The notes below the pieces were generated by a model that was not told the DNA's origin, searched no databases, and worked only from the letters and a program-made list of their open reading frames with translations. Positions 16,394 through 25,066 of a DNA stretch of 64,000 nt are shown here, piece by piece; positions within the stretch are counted from its first letter, which is position 1; every line of letters begins with the position of its first letter. This DNA comes from Marinobacterium sp. xm-d-530 (GTDB lineage: Bacteria; Pseudomonadota; Gammaproteobacteria; Pseudomonadales; Balneatricaceae). Position numbers and translations under genes: made by a program. The DNA is taken from contig NZ_WBYM01000002.1 of the NCBI RefSeq assembly GCF_013283365.1, positions 349,568-413,567 of the forward strand. The letters are read 5' to 3'.

Positions 16394-17575
16394 ATGACCA
16401 TGACCCCTGTAATGCCCACCTACGCTCGGTTACCTGTTGCTTTCACTCACGGTGAAGGCGTTTGGTTGTACGACACTGAGGGGCGACGCTATCTGGATGC
16501 ACTTTCTGGCATTGCAGTAACTGGTCTTGGTCACGCTCACCCTGCCGTTACTCAAGCACTCAGCGAACAAGCCGCTAAACTGATTCACACCTCCAACCTG
16601 TACGAGATCTCTCTGCAACAGCAACTGGGTGAAAAGTTGTGTAAAGAGACCAATATGGAAGCGGTCTACTTCTGTAACTCCGGTGCGGAATCGAATGAGG
16701 CGGCAATCAAGATTGCTCGTAAATACGGTAACGATCGCGGCATCACTAATCCGTCTATCATTGTGATGGAACAGAGTTTTCATGGCCGCACCATGGCAAC
16801 GCTGTCAGCCACGGGAAATCGTGCCATACAAGCGGGGTTTGAACCGCTTCTGAGTGGCTTCGTGCGCGTGCCATACGATGATGTTGAAGCGATTAAGAAG
16901 GTCGCATCAAACAACCGCAGCATTGTGGCGATTCTTGTAGAGCCCGTTCAGGGTGAAGGTGGCGTGCACGTCCCTACCGACGGCTACCTAAAAGCACTGC
17001 GTGAGATTTGTGATGAGAATGAGTGGCTGCTCATGCTTGATGAGGTTCAAACAGGTAATGGACGTACTGGCAAATACTTTGCATTCCAACATGAAGGTGT
17101 ACAGCCTGACGTATTGACCACAGCAAAAGGTCTAGGCAACGGGGTTCCTATTGGTGCCTGCTTGGTTGCAAAACATGGCAACCATGTATTCGGTCCTGGT
17201 AACCACGGCTCAACCTACGGTGGTAATCCATTGGTATGTGCGGCGGCGCTTGCCGTTTACAACACCATCCAAAATGAAGAACTGATGGCCAATGCGATGG
17301 CTCGTGGCCAACAGATTCGTGATGGCTTGGCCTCTCGCTTTGCCGACCTTGAAGAATTTGTTGAGGTACGAGGCAAAGGGTTGATGATCGGTTGTCAGTT
17401 CAATACTGACATTGCTGGCTTAGCTAAACTTGCCTCTGACAATCAGCTATTGCTCAATGTGAATGGAGGAGGTAAGGTTATTCGATTGCTACCACCTCTA
17501 ATCATCTCTGAGTCTGAAGCAGAGCAACTGATAGAGACTGTATCTGAGCTAGTTCATCAGCTACTTGCAAAGTAA
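16394..17575 (+). CDS. argD: Acetylornithine aminotransferase
   Basis: PLP enzyme that converts N-acetylglutamate semialdehyde to N-acetylornithine with glutamate as amino donor. It often also serves as succinyldiaminopimelate aminotransferase. Class III motifs: FCNSGAESNEAAIKIARKY, SFHGRTMATLSATGN, LLMLDEVQTGNGRTGK, and the PLP lysine in TTAKGLGNGVPIGA. The length of 393 is typical. A GGAG lies 9 bases before the ATG at 16394; a second ATG at 16400 is also usable. It is followed by argF, separated by a hairpin. Confidence 0.95.
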   Translation: MTMTPVMPTYARLPVAFTHGEGVWLYDTEGRRYLDALSGIAVTGLGHAHPAVTQALSEQAAKLIHTSNLYEISLQQQLGEKLCKETNMEAVYFCNSGAESNEAAIKIARKYGNDRGITNPSIIVMEQSFHGRTMATLSATGNRAIQAGFEPLLSGFVRVPYDDVEAIKKVASNNRSIVAILVEPVQGEGGVHVPTDGYLKALREICDENEWLLMLDEVQTGNGRTGKYFAFQHEGVQPDVLTTAKGLGNGVPIGACLVAKHGNHVFGPGNHGSTYGGNPLVCAAALAVYNTIQNEELMANAMARGQQIRDGLASRFADLEEFVEVRGKGLMIGCQFNTDIAGLAKLASDNQLLLNVNGGGKVIRLLPPLIISESEAEQLIETVSELVHQLLAK

Positions 17576-17600
17576 TCAAAACTAACTTTATTTAGGATAT

Positions 17601-17635
17601 CGTCAGCCATGCATTTGGCTGACGTTTTAATTTTT
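17601..17635 (+). terminator. Terminator-like hairpin between argD and argF
   Basis: CGTCAGCCA (17601-17609) and TGGCTGACG (17616-17624) form a perfect 9-bp stem with a 6-base loop, followed by TTTTAATTTTT. The T-tract ends directly at the argF ATG (17636). It may terminate argD transcripts, or act as an attenuator for argF. Confidence 0.75.
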
Positions 17636-18544
17636 ATGGGAACAAGACACTTTCTAACTCTTCTAGACCTAACGCCTGAAGAGCTTAACAAACTGATCAA
17701 TCGTGCGATTGAACTCAAACGCATGCGCAATGCGGGAGAGATCTACGAGCCACTCAAGAATCGCGTTATGGCGATGATCTTTGAAAAGTCGTCTACACGA
17801 ACACGTGTCTCCTTCGAAGCAGGCATGGCACAGTTTGGTGGTCATGCGATGTTCCTATCCCCTCGCGACACCCAGCTGGGACGCGGTGAACCGATTGAAG
17901 ACAGCGCTCGAGTCATCTCTAGCATGGTTGATGTAGTGATGATTCGCACCTTCAGCCACGAATTAGTTGAAACCTTTGCAGCCAACTCCAAGGTGCCGGT
18001 CATTAACGCGCTGACCGATGAGTTCCACCCCTGTCAGCTTCTTGCCGACATGCAGACCTATCAAGAGATCCGAGGTTCTATTAAAGGTAAGACCGTGGCA
18101 TGGGTTGGTGATGGCAATAACATGTGCAGTAGCTACATCAATGCGGCTCGCCAGTTTGATTTCCATTTAAACGTCGCTTGTCCTAAAGGTTTTGAGCCAG
18201 ATGCAGAGCTACTCGCCGCAAACCCTGGTCGTGTAACAATTACTCATGATCCCAAAGAAGCCGTTAAAGATAGCGACCTGGTTGTAACCGATGTTTGGGC
18301 ATCAATGGGACAGGAGGAGGAAGAGGCTCTTCGTCTGAAGCGTTTTGATGGATTCCAAGTCAATACAGCATTGATGGATCTCGCTAAACCGGATGCTCTA
18401 TTCATGCACTGCCTGCCGGCTCACCGCGGTGAAGAGGTCAGCGACGAAATGATGGACGACCCACGTTGCGTTGCATTTCAAGAAGCTGAAAACCGCCTAC
18501 ACGCCCAAAAAGCACTTCTGGAGTTCCTTCTAGTAGGCATTTAA
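17636..18544 (+). CDS. argF: Ornithine carbamoyltransferase, anabolic
   Basis: Transfers the carbamoyl group from carbamoyl phosphate to ornithine, giving citrulline. Motifs: carbamoyl-phosphate loop [17 protein letters not shown], and [10 protein letters not shown]. The frame extends to an ATG at 17609 that lies inside the hairpin stem. The ATG at 17636 ([17 protein letters not shown]) matches the N-terminus of the pseudomonad ArgF and gives 302 residues. No Shine-Dalgarno sequence is visible before it, only the T-tract of the hairpin, which is unusual for a housekeeping gene. Argininosuccinate lyase and the earlier arginine enzymes are not in the window. Confidence 0.95.
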   Translation: MGTRHFLTLLDLTPEELNKLINRAIELKRMRNAGEIYEPLKNRVMAMIFEKSSTRTRVSFEAGMAQFGGHAMFLSPRDTQLGRGEPIEDSARVISSMVDVVMIRTFSHELVETFAANSKVPVINALTDEFHPCQLLADMQTYQEIRGSIKGKTVAWVGDGNNMCSSYINAARQFDFHLNVACPKGFEPDAELLAANPGRVTITHDPKEAVKDSDLVVTDVWASMGQEEEEALRLKRFDGFQVNTALMDLAKPDALFMHCLPAHRGEEVSDEMMDDPRCVAFQEAENRLHAQKALLEFLLVGI

Positions 18545-18552
18545 CCCTTTGA

Positions 18553-18576
18553 GTAAGCAGTCCATGGGCTGCTTAC
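18553..18576 (+). terminator. Hairpin after argF
   Basis: GTAAGCAG (18553-18560) pairs with CTGCTTAC (18569-18576), with further possible CC/GG pairing inside. It begins 9 bases after the argF stop. The following sequence has few T residues, so terminator strength is uncertain. Confidence 0.5.
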
Positions 18577-18622
18577 TTGATATGGTCTATACTGGCCTCA
18601 ATGCAATTAGCTGGAGTCAGCC

Positions 18623-19564
18623 ATGATCGATCTTCGACATCTTAAAACTCTTGTGGCATTAAGAGATGCCGGTAGCCTTGTCGAAGCTGCAGAGCGGGTT
18701 CACTTAACCCAATCGGCCCTCTCACACCAAATCAAAGATCTCGAAGAGCGCCTAAACTGCTCGCTGTTCATCCGCAAAACCAAACCGATTAGTTTTACCT
18801 CTGCTGGTCAACGCATACTATCGTTGGCGGATGATATTCTACCGATGATCCGAACAGCCGAGCGTGATATTGCTCGCTTAGCGGGTGGTGAAGTTGGTCG
18901 TTTGAATATCTGTATCGAGTGTCATAGCTGTTTTGATTGGCTCATGCCAACCATCGACTCATTCCGCAAGAATTGGCCTGAAGTTGAGATGGATCTTTCA
19001 ACCGGCTTTACATTCCAGCCACTGCCTGCACTGGCTCGTGGTGATATCGACCTTGTTATCACATCGGATCCAGAGCCAAGAAACGGCATTCACTACGTTC
19101 CACTGTTCAGTTACGAATCGATGCTCGCCCTTAGTCGCCAACACCGACTCAACGCTAAAAAGCAGATTGAGCCGTCGGATCTATCGGAAGAGACCCTGAT
19201 CACCTACCCCGTCGATCAAAACCGTTTGGATCTGTTCACACGATTTTTAGACCCAGCAGGTATCGAACCTCAAGAAATTCGCACGGCGGAGTTAACTGTT
19301 ATGATGGTGCAGCTGGTTGCTAGTGGTCGAGGCGTGGCTGCGCTGCCAAATTGGGCACTGCACGAGTATCTTGAAAAGCAGTTCATCGATGCCAAGTCCT
19401 TGGGTGAAGAGGGTTTGTGGTGCACACTCTATGCGGCTATCCGCGAAGAGCAGAAAGAGTCAGACTTCATGCTGGACTTCCTAAGCACCGCGCAAGAGAT
19501 CAGCTTTAAACGACTCAACGGTATTAAAGCCGCGATCACCAAGTTCGAAACCAACGATGAGTAA
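18623..19564 (+). CDS. metR: LysR-type regulator MetR
   Basis: Probable activator of methionine biosynthesis (metE, metH, glyA in E. coli) that uses homocysteine as co-inducer. The N-terminal winged helix-turn-helix contains LVEAAERVHLTQSALSHQI. The effector domain follows the E. coli MetR pattern closely: IECHSCFDWLMPTID, NWPEVEMDL, GDIDLVITSD, LITYPV, and GEEGLWCTLYAAIR. The length of 313 is normal. It is not beside a met gene here; instead its stop overlaps the yqcC start by 8 bases. Confidence 0.92.
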   Translation: MIDLRHLKTLVALRDAGSLVEAAERVHLTQSALSHQIKDLEERLNCSLFIRKTKPISFTSAGQRILSLADDILPMIRTAERDIARLAGGEVGRLNICIECHSCFDWLMPTIDSFRKNWPEVEMDLSTGFTFQPLPALARGDIDLVITSDPEPRNGIHYVPLFSYESMLALSRQHRLNAKKQIEPSDLSEETLITYPVDQNRLDLFTRFLDPAGIEPQEIRTAELTVMMVQLVASGRGVAALPNWALHEYLEKQFIDAKSLGEEGLWCTLYAAIREEQKESDFMLDFLSTAQEISFKRLNGIKAAITKFETNDE

Positions 19565-19886
19565 AGCTCAAGCCGTTACACTATCGATCGCAGCGATCAG
19601 AGATGAGATGGAGCGTTTATCTCTGTGGGAAGCATCGCCACCCTCAGAGGAAGCGTTAAACAGCCAGCAACCTTTTTGCATCGACACGCTTGAGTTTACT
19701 CAGTGGTTGCAGTGGATTTTGATACCTAGGCTGGAAGCCCTTTTAAAAACTAATATTCCTCTGCCTGACTCTAGTGACATCCACCCCTATGCCGAAGAGG
19801 CATTGAAGAGTCGTACAGAGAACACCCAATTAATCGCTCAGATTCAACAACTCGATAGTGCACTCAGCGGGGATACTAATGGCTGA
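19557..19886 (+). CDS. yqcC: YqcC family protein
   Basis: Small alpha-helical protein of the YqcC (DUF446) family, function unknown. In E. coli it sits before the tRNA pseudouridine synthase truC. The family pattern includes MERLSLW, PPSEEALNSQQPFCIDTLEFTQWLQW and IPRLEALL. The length of 109 is normal. It overlaps metR by 8 bases at its start and the antiporter by 8 at its end, so the three genes form a coupled unit. No truC follows. Confidence 0.85.
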   Translation: MSKAQAVTLSIAAIRDEMERLSLWEASPPSEEALNSQQPFCIDTLEFTQWLQWILIPRLEALLKTNIPLPDSSDIHPYAEEALKSRTENTQLIAQIQQLDSALSGDTNG

Positions 19887-21861
19887 AAGCTACGGTCTAT
19901 TTGAACAGATACTGCTTATTTTCATTGGTGCCGTTATTGCCACCACCCTGTTCAGACGTTTAAAACTGCCAGCCATTTTGGCCTACCTAGCTATGGGCGC
20001 CCTGATTGGCCCGTTTGCGCTTCAAGTTGCACACCCCGATCAGATGGCGCTGCTTTCGGAGCTTGGCGTTGTATTCCTTCTGTTCATGCTGGGTCTTGAG
20101 TTCTCATTGCCAAAAATGATTGCCATGCGCAAAACCGTTCTTGGCTTAGGTTCAGCCCAAGTCATTACTACCTCCGCTATTTTCATCGGCTTATCGCTAC
20201 TAATGGGAATGGAGTTGGCACCCTCCATCGTTCTAGCCGGTGCATTAGCTTTATCATCAACGGCCATCGTGACTAAGGAGCTCATTCGACTCCAGCAGCT
20301 AGGCCAACCACATGGGCAACTATCCTTTGGGATTCTGCTATTTCAAGATATTGCCGCGGTCGTTTTTCTGATCTTAGTCCCTGCGCTTGGAACCAGCACC
20401 GCTGAAAGCAGCGAATCAATCATCTGGCCACTACTGCAAGGCGCCGGATTGCTTCTACTGCTTCTCATACTTGGGCACAAAATTCTGCCTGCGCTGTTTA
20501 ATGAGATTGCCCGTGAACGCTCGGATGAGCTATTTGTACTGGTTGCACTGGTCACCGCTATGACGGCAGCTTGGATTACTCACGCAGCGGGCCTATCAAT
20601 GGCTTTAGGTGGCTTCTTAGCGGGCATGATGTTGGGCGAGAGTCACTTTAAGCATCAACTTGAGAATGACATACGCCCATTTAGAGATGTGCTGCTTGGC
20701 CTCTTCTTCGTCACTGTGGGTATGCAGCTTGATCTGTCTGCGCTGGTTGAAAACATCCACTGGGTTATTCTAACGACTCTGATGCTGGTCACGGCGAAAA
20801 CCCTCGTCATTTTGCTGCTAGGTCGTCTATTCGGTAATAACGCAAACACCTCCCTGAAAGCAGGCATCAGTCTAGCTCAAGGCGGTGAGTTTGGCTTTGC
20901 CCTACTCGCGGTTGCTCTGACCTATCACGTGATCGACAGTGACCTAAACGCTGTCTTAGTCTCCACCATTATCATTTCGATGGTCATTACACCTAGTCTA
21001 TTAGATAAAGCCGATTGGATTGCAGAGCGCTTTTTCCCAACCGCAAACAGCAGTGAATCTGTGCCAGAGCACCAACATGCTGATGCCGCCAGCCAACATC
21101 ACGAACTCGCAGACCATGTCATCATTTGTGGCTATGGTCGTGTTGGACAGATTGTGGCTCGTTTTCTGAAGCAGATGGGGATTCAATACGTAGCCATCGA
21201 TCCGGACCCGATTCGCATTAAAGAGGCCTCTTCAGCCGGTGAGCCTGCCTATTACGGCGATGCCAAACGTGTCGATATTATGCGAGGCTTAGGAGCTGCG
21301 AAGGCTCGCCTTATTATTCTGACGCTGCCTAACCCCAAGTCGAGCCTTGAGACGTTAAAACAGATCAAGCGCGAATTCGGTGATATCCCAGTACTCGTTA
21401 GAACCCAGGATGATTATCACTTAGAGCAGTTTCAGATATACGGCGCAGCAGAGGTGGTACCTGAGGCCCTTGAGGGCAGCCTAATGTTGGTCTCTCACGT
21501 CCTCACACTGCTGGATGTTCCCGCCGATATCATCAAAGAGCGAATTCGTACCGTAAGATCACAACGTTATCGGATATTGCATGGTTTCGTTCACGGCGGA
21601 CAATCCCTGAAAGCCGATTTAGACCCAAGCCGTGTGATTCAAAAGCACGCGGTTACTCTCTCTGAGAATGCCTATGCTTGTGGCAAAACCCTAGACGCTC
21701 TCGAGCTAGAATTAGAGATCAGCTCACTGATTCAACAGGGTGAGGAGATCGACAATCCATCGGGTACTCTGCAACTTAATGAGGGTGATACTTTGATTCT
21801 GAACGGATCGCCTAGGGAGATTGAACAGGCAGAAGAGAGGATTCTGCTCGGCAACCTGTGA
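19879..21861 (+). CDS. CPA2 family K+/H+ antiporter with RCK domain (Kef/YbaL-like)
   Basis: Monovalent cation:proton antiporter with about 12 membrane segments in the first ~380 residues, then a cytoplasmic TrkA-N (RCK) domain beginning at HVIICGYGRVGQIVARF with the nucleotide-binding GxGxxG, and a C-terminal TrkA-C domain. This is the Kef/YbaL architecture. The glutathione-adduct regulation of KefC cannot be judged from sequence alone. The ATG at 19879 (MAESYGLFEQ) is preferred over the upstream frame opening, because it begins just before the first membrane segment and overlaps yqcC. The length of 660 is close to E. coli KefB/KefC. Confidence 0.88.
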   Translation: MAESYGLFEQILLIFIGAVIATTLFRRLKLPAILAYLAMGALIGPFALQVAHPDQMALLSELGVVFLLFMLGLEFSLPKMIAMRKTVLGLGSAQVITTSAIFIGLSLLMGMELAPSIVLAGALALSSTAIVTKELIRLQQLGQPHGQLSFGILLFQDIAAVVFLILVPALGTSTAESSESIIWPLLQGAGLLLLLLILGHKILPALFNEIARERSDELFVLVALVTAMTAAWITHAAGLSMALGGFLAGMMLGESHFKHQLENDIRPFRDVLLGLFFVTVGMQLDLSALVENIHWVILTTLMLVTAKTLVILLLGRLFGNNANTSLKAGISLAQGGEFGFALLAVALTYHVIDSDLNAVLVSTIIISMVITPSLLDKADWIAERFFPTANSSESVPEHQHADAASQHHELADHVIICGYGRVGQIVARFLKQMGIQYVAIDPDPIRIKEASSAGEPAYYGDAKRVDIMRGLGAAKARLIILTLPNPKSSLETLKQIKREFGDIPVLVRTQDDYHLEQFQIYGAAEVVPEALEGSLMLVSHVLTLLDVPADIIKERIRTVRSQRYRILHGFVHGGQSLKADLDPSRVIQKHAVTLSENAYACGKTLDALELELEISSLIQQGEEIDNPSGTLQLNEGDTLILNGSPREIEQAEERILLGNL

Positions 21862-21910
21862 TTCGCTCGCCGACATGGTAAAATCGCGTGCTTAGAAAAT
21901 GGAGTCAGCG

Positions 21911-22963
21911 ATGAGCGATCAACAGGTAACTTTAACCGCACTATTCAAACAGGCCGGAACCGCGATGCGTATCTATGATCTCGGCCGTCGTATCAGAGCA
22001 TTCAGTGCTGACGAGTTTGAACGCATCGAGACTCAGGCCACCCCTTACCCTACTCCCTACCTGCAGCACGCATGGATCGCGCTGCTACTTTGGAATCCTA
22101 AGTCTGCTGATGAGAATGCCGTCTGGTTTTTGAAGTTACCGCTTGATGAGCAAGGGTTTCTGCTCAGCGCTGTGCGTGATGATATCGTCAATCGCCTACT
22201 GCAAAACGTTCAATCCAGTATCGACGGTGTTCCAACAGAAGACAGCCTCAAAGAGAATCCTTTTGCGTTTAAACCAAGCGATGAAAAGATGGCACTATTT
22301 CATGCCAAAGCAGCACTGGATAACCAACAAGCAGCATCAGCCTATTACGAGCCTGTGCAGCAATTTATCAGCCAACCCAACCTTGATACTGGCTGGGAGA
22401 ACTTGTCACTTCAAGGCTTGGCTGATTTTGTTGTAAGACTTGAACAGTCCGGTAACGAAGCCACTCTTGTGAACGCACTGAATCAGCTTCCAGAAGGCTT
22501 ACACGCACAAGTTCTTGGGTTGCTTGAACACGCAAAGCCTAGCAGCGACCTATCCGAAAAGCTGTTGCATCAGCTAACAGAGGCATTAAGCGAAAACAGA
22601 GACCCTGTGCTTATCTCGCTTCTTATCCGTGCGCTCTCTAGTGCTAAAACAGAAAGCCATACGCATCAGGCGATTGAAGCTGTTCTCAATAGCAGAGCAG
22701 CACAGAGTGCTGAGCTGCTCGCTGCGATCGCTACCCGTTGTGAAAATGCGCTGCTTGAGCCAACACTTCTAACTCTGTTTTTAGAGGCTCTAGCTAAGTG
22801 TGATGCCGGGCAGAACGCCTTCAGTCGTATCCTAGCAGACTTGATGTACCTGCCGGTGCATCGAGTCTTGATGGTTCAAGCGCTTCGCTCATCCTCGGTG
22901 TCCGATGCACTGAAACAGGCAACCGATCAAATGTTCGGCCCACACTTTCGCCAACCACAATAG
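21911..22963 (+). CDS. DUF3549 family protein
   Basis: Matches the pattern of DUF3549 proteins (N-terminus with YDLGRRIRAF, PYPTPYLQHAWIALLLWNP, WFLKLPLDEQGFL), whose function is unknown. The C-terminal two-thirds is made of repeated helical segments rich in Ala, Leu and Ser, resembling a HEAT-like fold. It is probably cytoplasmic, with no signal or membrane segment. The ATG at 21911 is chosen because GGAG lies 7 bases upstream; the frame itself opens at 21899. It is followed 9 bases later by yejK. Confidence 0.8.
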   Translation: MSDQQVTLTALFKQAGTAMRIYDLGRRIRAFSADEFERIETQATPYPTPYLQHAWIALLLWNPKSADENAVWFLKLPLDEQGFLLSAVRDDIVNRLLQNVQSSIDGVPTEDSLKENPFAFKPSDEKMALFHAKAALDNQQAASAYYEPVQQFISQPNLDTGWENLSLQGLADFVVRLEQSGNEATLVNALNQLPEGLHAQVLGLLEHAKPSSDLSEKLLHQLTEALSENRDPVLISLLIRALSSAKTESHTHQAIEAVLNSRAAQSAELLAAIATRCENALLEPTLLTLFLEALAKCDAGQNAFSRILADLMYLPVHRVLMVQALRSSSVSDALKQATDQMFGPHFRQPQ

Positions 22964-22972
22964 GCTCTTGCA

Positions 22973-23974
22973 ATGAACAGTGTTCGCGCTATCGCTCACC
23001 GATTAACTCGTCAAACTGGTGATCAGTCATTTCACCTAAAAGAGCAACCTATTGGGTCAGAACTGAATGCCCGAAAACTGCTGAACGAAATCGATCAAGT
23101 ATTCACACGCAGGGCCACCAAGCGTTATGGCCGTTTTGCGGATGAGGCAACGAGCTTCAAAGGACTCCTGCTGAACTGGCAAGAGAAGGGTCTGGACCTG
23201 ACTCAATTCAGTTCCAAAGTGATCGAGCTGTTAGCGGTGATGTTTGAGAGTGAGGATTTAGAGACGGATGGTTACTGGGCGTTCATCGAGCAAGATGAAA
23301 CTGACCTGCACGAACTCTGGATAGCTCAATTAAAACAGTCCGACGGATGGTGTTTTGATGAGAGCAATGAGCTGATTGAATCAGAACAGCTTGAGTTTTC
23401 AAAAATGGGGCTCTGTTGCTGCATCGATCTAAAGCGCCTGTTTGACCCTAGTGCCAGTCGCTACCTAACCTTAGGCTTCGGTTTTGGTGACCGCTCCGCC
23501 ACTCGAGCTTTGGCTGAGTTTATTGGCTTCTTCGATACTGTAGATACTCAAGCTGACACAGAACGCTTCATGGAGGTGGTTCGTGACTACAGTGCCAATA
23601 TGCCGGAAGAGTCTGGTAAACGTTATCAGAAAGAGGTCGCCGAGTTCTGTATAGAACAATCCAAAGCGGGTGAGTCCGTAAGTTATCGTGACCTAACTGC
23701 CTCTGTTGAAAGTGACCAAGAGGTTGGGTTTGATCAATACATCGCCTCTGAAGCCCCAGAACTTAAAGAGCAGTTCATTCCCGATCGCGCCAGTCTGAAA
23801 AAATACGTTCGCTACACCGGCAGAACGCGTGAGGTATCGATCAGCTTCAGCAACGAATCCCTCGGGAAATCGATCTCTTTCGATCCAAACAGTGAAACTT
23901 TGACAGTAAAGGATCTACCTGCGAACCTGATCAAGCAGCTCAAAGAGCAACTCGAGCCAGAGACTAAGGAGTAA
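22973..23974 (+). CDS. yejK: Nucleoid-associated protein YejK/NdpA
   Basis: Nucleoid-associated protein of the NdpA family. The family is identified by the N-terminal TKRYGRFADEA, the central LCCCIDLKRLFDP and YLTLGFGFGDRSATRALAEFIGF, and the C-terminal YTGRTREVSISFSNESLGKSI. The length of 333 matches E. coli YejK (335). In E. coli it binds DNA and interacts with topoisomerase IV, and parC lies elsewhere in this window, although that is not evidence of linkage. The next small membrane gene follows after 3 bases. Confidence 0.9.
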   Translation: MNSVRAIAHRLTRQTGDQSFHLKEQPIGSELNARKLLNEIDQVFTRRATKRYGRFADEATSFKGLLLNWQEKGLDLTQFSSKVIELLAVMFESEDLETDGYWAFIEQDETDLHELWIAQLKQSDGWCFDESNELIESEQLEFSKMGLCCCIDLKRLFDPSASRYLTLGFGFGDRSATRALAEFIGFFDTVDTQADTERFMEVVRDYSANMPEESGKRYQKEVAEFCIEQSKAGESVSYRDLTASVESDQEVGFDQYIASEAPELKEQFIPDRASLKKYVRYTGRTREVSISFSNESLGKSISFDPNSETLTVKDLPANLIKQLKEQLEPETKE

Positions 23975-23977
23975 CCG

Positions 23978-24244
23978 ATGCACTTTTTCATCATCATCGC
24001 GGGGGTCGCTTTCTTCATCTATTGGAAGTTTTTTAGACCACGCCAATTAGAAGTATTTATCGTTTCGGTCATTGCCACAATGATCACCATGACGCTGGTC
24101 GCGATTGTGTTTGATGATGTGAAATTGGGCTTTCTCTTTTCAGTATCGATTCTGGGGTGGAGTAAACTGTTTGACCAACTGATCAGCGATCAAAATGCCT
24201 CGAAAATGTCGAAGCACCTTAAACGCTTTCTTGGAAGAAAATAG
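23978..24244 (+). CDS. Small membrane protein of unknown function
   Basis: Not recognised. The 88-residue product has two predicted membrane segments (residues 2-18 and about 26-44), a possible third weak one (49-65), and a basic C-terminus (KHLKRFLGRK) that should face the cytoplasm. It starts 3 bases after the yejK stop and is almost certainly co-transcribed with it. It converges on the replication gene pair. Confidence 0.6.
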   Translation: MHFFIIIAGVAFFIYWKFFRPRQLEVFIVSVIATMITMTLVAIVFDDVKLGFLFSVSILGWSKLFDQLISDQNASKMSKHLKRFLGRK

Positions 24245-24259
24245 TTCTCTTGAATCTGA

Positions 24260-25066
24260 CTATTGAGTAGTCGGCAGCGTCCAACCACGATCTTGAGCCG
24301 TTGCTAAACTCTGCTGGTACTGTCGCGAACGGACATTAGAGCCCTCAGGCAAGGTCAAGTAATAGAGCAATTTGCAGGCTTCAGCCTCATCGATCTGATG
24401 GGTTTTAGCAAACTCGAGCATGGTGGTTGCATGCGTCACTTCGCTTTTGGCTTCAATCGCAACAGTCACTGGTTGATCAATCGTCTCACCAGCACGCACC
24501 CGCTTTGAAATCATATCGTAGTAGTATCGAAAACGTGGGTAGATATTGGCTTCCGCCTCCCCTCGAATCTCATACCAACCGGTCTGCTTGGCCGCCTCAT
24601 AGACAGCAGGGTGAGACCAATCGTGATGATGATCGCCCGCGTATCGACAAGCCTCTTGGTAAGCTTCATAACTGCTAGGAAGACCAAAGTCTGCTCCAAC
24701 CTCTTTTAGTATGTTGAGGAACTCTGAGATGGATGGCATCCAAGCTAAGGTCTCTTTACAACGATTAATAGCCGCTACCAGTTCATTTTCACCATAGCCA
24801 GAGATGCTCATTGCCCACTCACGTTTGGCAATCATAATCTCCTGCTCGGTTTCAAAAGCACTTTTGAATTTATGGCCATAGATCGCCATGAAACGAGCAA
24901 ACACCATGTTGACCATCGCTTTGGTCTCTTGGCTGATCAGCTCGCGTTGCGGCGCCTCATGTTCCGGCGTACTGAGTGAGCGATTACCAGTCGAGGTTTT
25001 TGAGGTCCATGACGGCTGCGGTAACCCGTTTTCGGTTTTCCCGAGTATCTCGTCGACTTTTTTCAT
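24260..25066 (-). CDS. Lambda P-like replication protein, putative helicase loader
   Basis: Resembles the replication protein P family (phage lambda P and its chromosomal relatives), which bind DnaB helicase and load it at origins. Evidence is the family-like pattern FARFMAIYGHKFKSAFETEQE, EWAMSISGYGENELVAAINRC, WMPSISEFL and YEIRGEAEANIYPRFRYYYD. It lacks the Walker motifs of DnaC. The frame is open to 25141, but the ATG at 25066 (MKKVDEILGK) has GGTGGG 4 bases upstream and gives 268 residues. It overlaps the upstream DnaT-like gene by 83 bases in another frame. No phage genes are nearby, so it appears to be a domesticated chromosomal copy. Confidence 0.7.
   Translation of the reverse strand: MKKVDEILGKTENGLPQPSWTSKTSTGNRSLSTPEHEAPQRELISQETKAMVNMVFARFMAIYGHKFKSAFETEQEIMIAKREWAMSISGYGENELVAAINRCKETLAWMPSISEFLNILKEVGADFGLPSSYEAYQEACRYAGDHHHDWSHPAVYEAAKQTGWYEIRGEAEANIYPRFRYYYDMISKRVRAGETIDQPVTVAIEAKSEVTHATTMLEFAKTHQIDEAEACKLLYYLTLPEGSNVRSRQYQQSLATAQDRGWTLPTTQ

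Noticed and set aside
17609..17635. Longer start for argF at 17609
   Set aside because: That ATG lies within the hairpin stem, and the next ATG (17636) matches the ArgF N-terminus.
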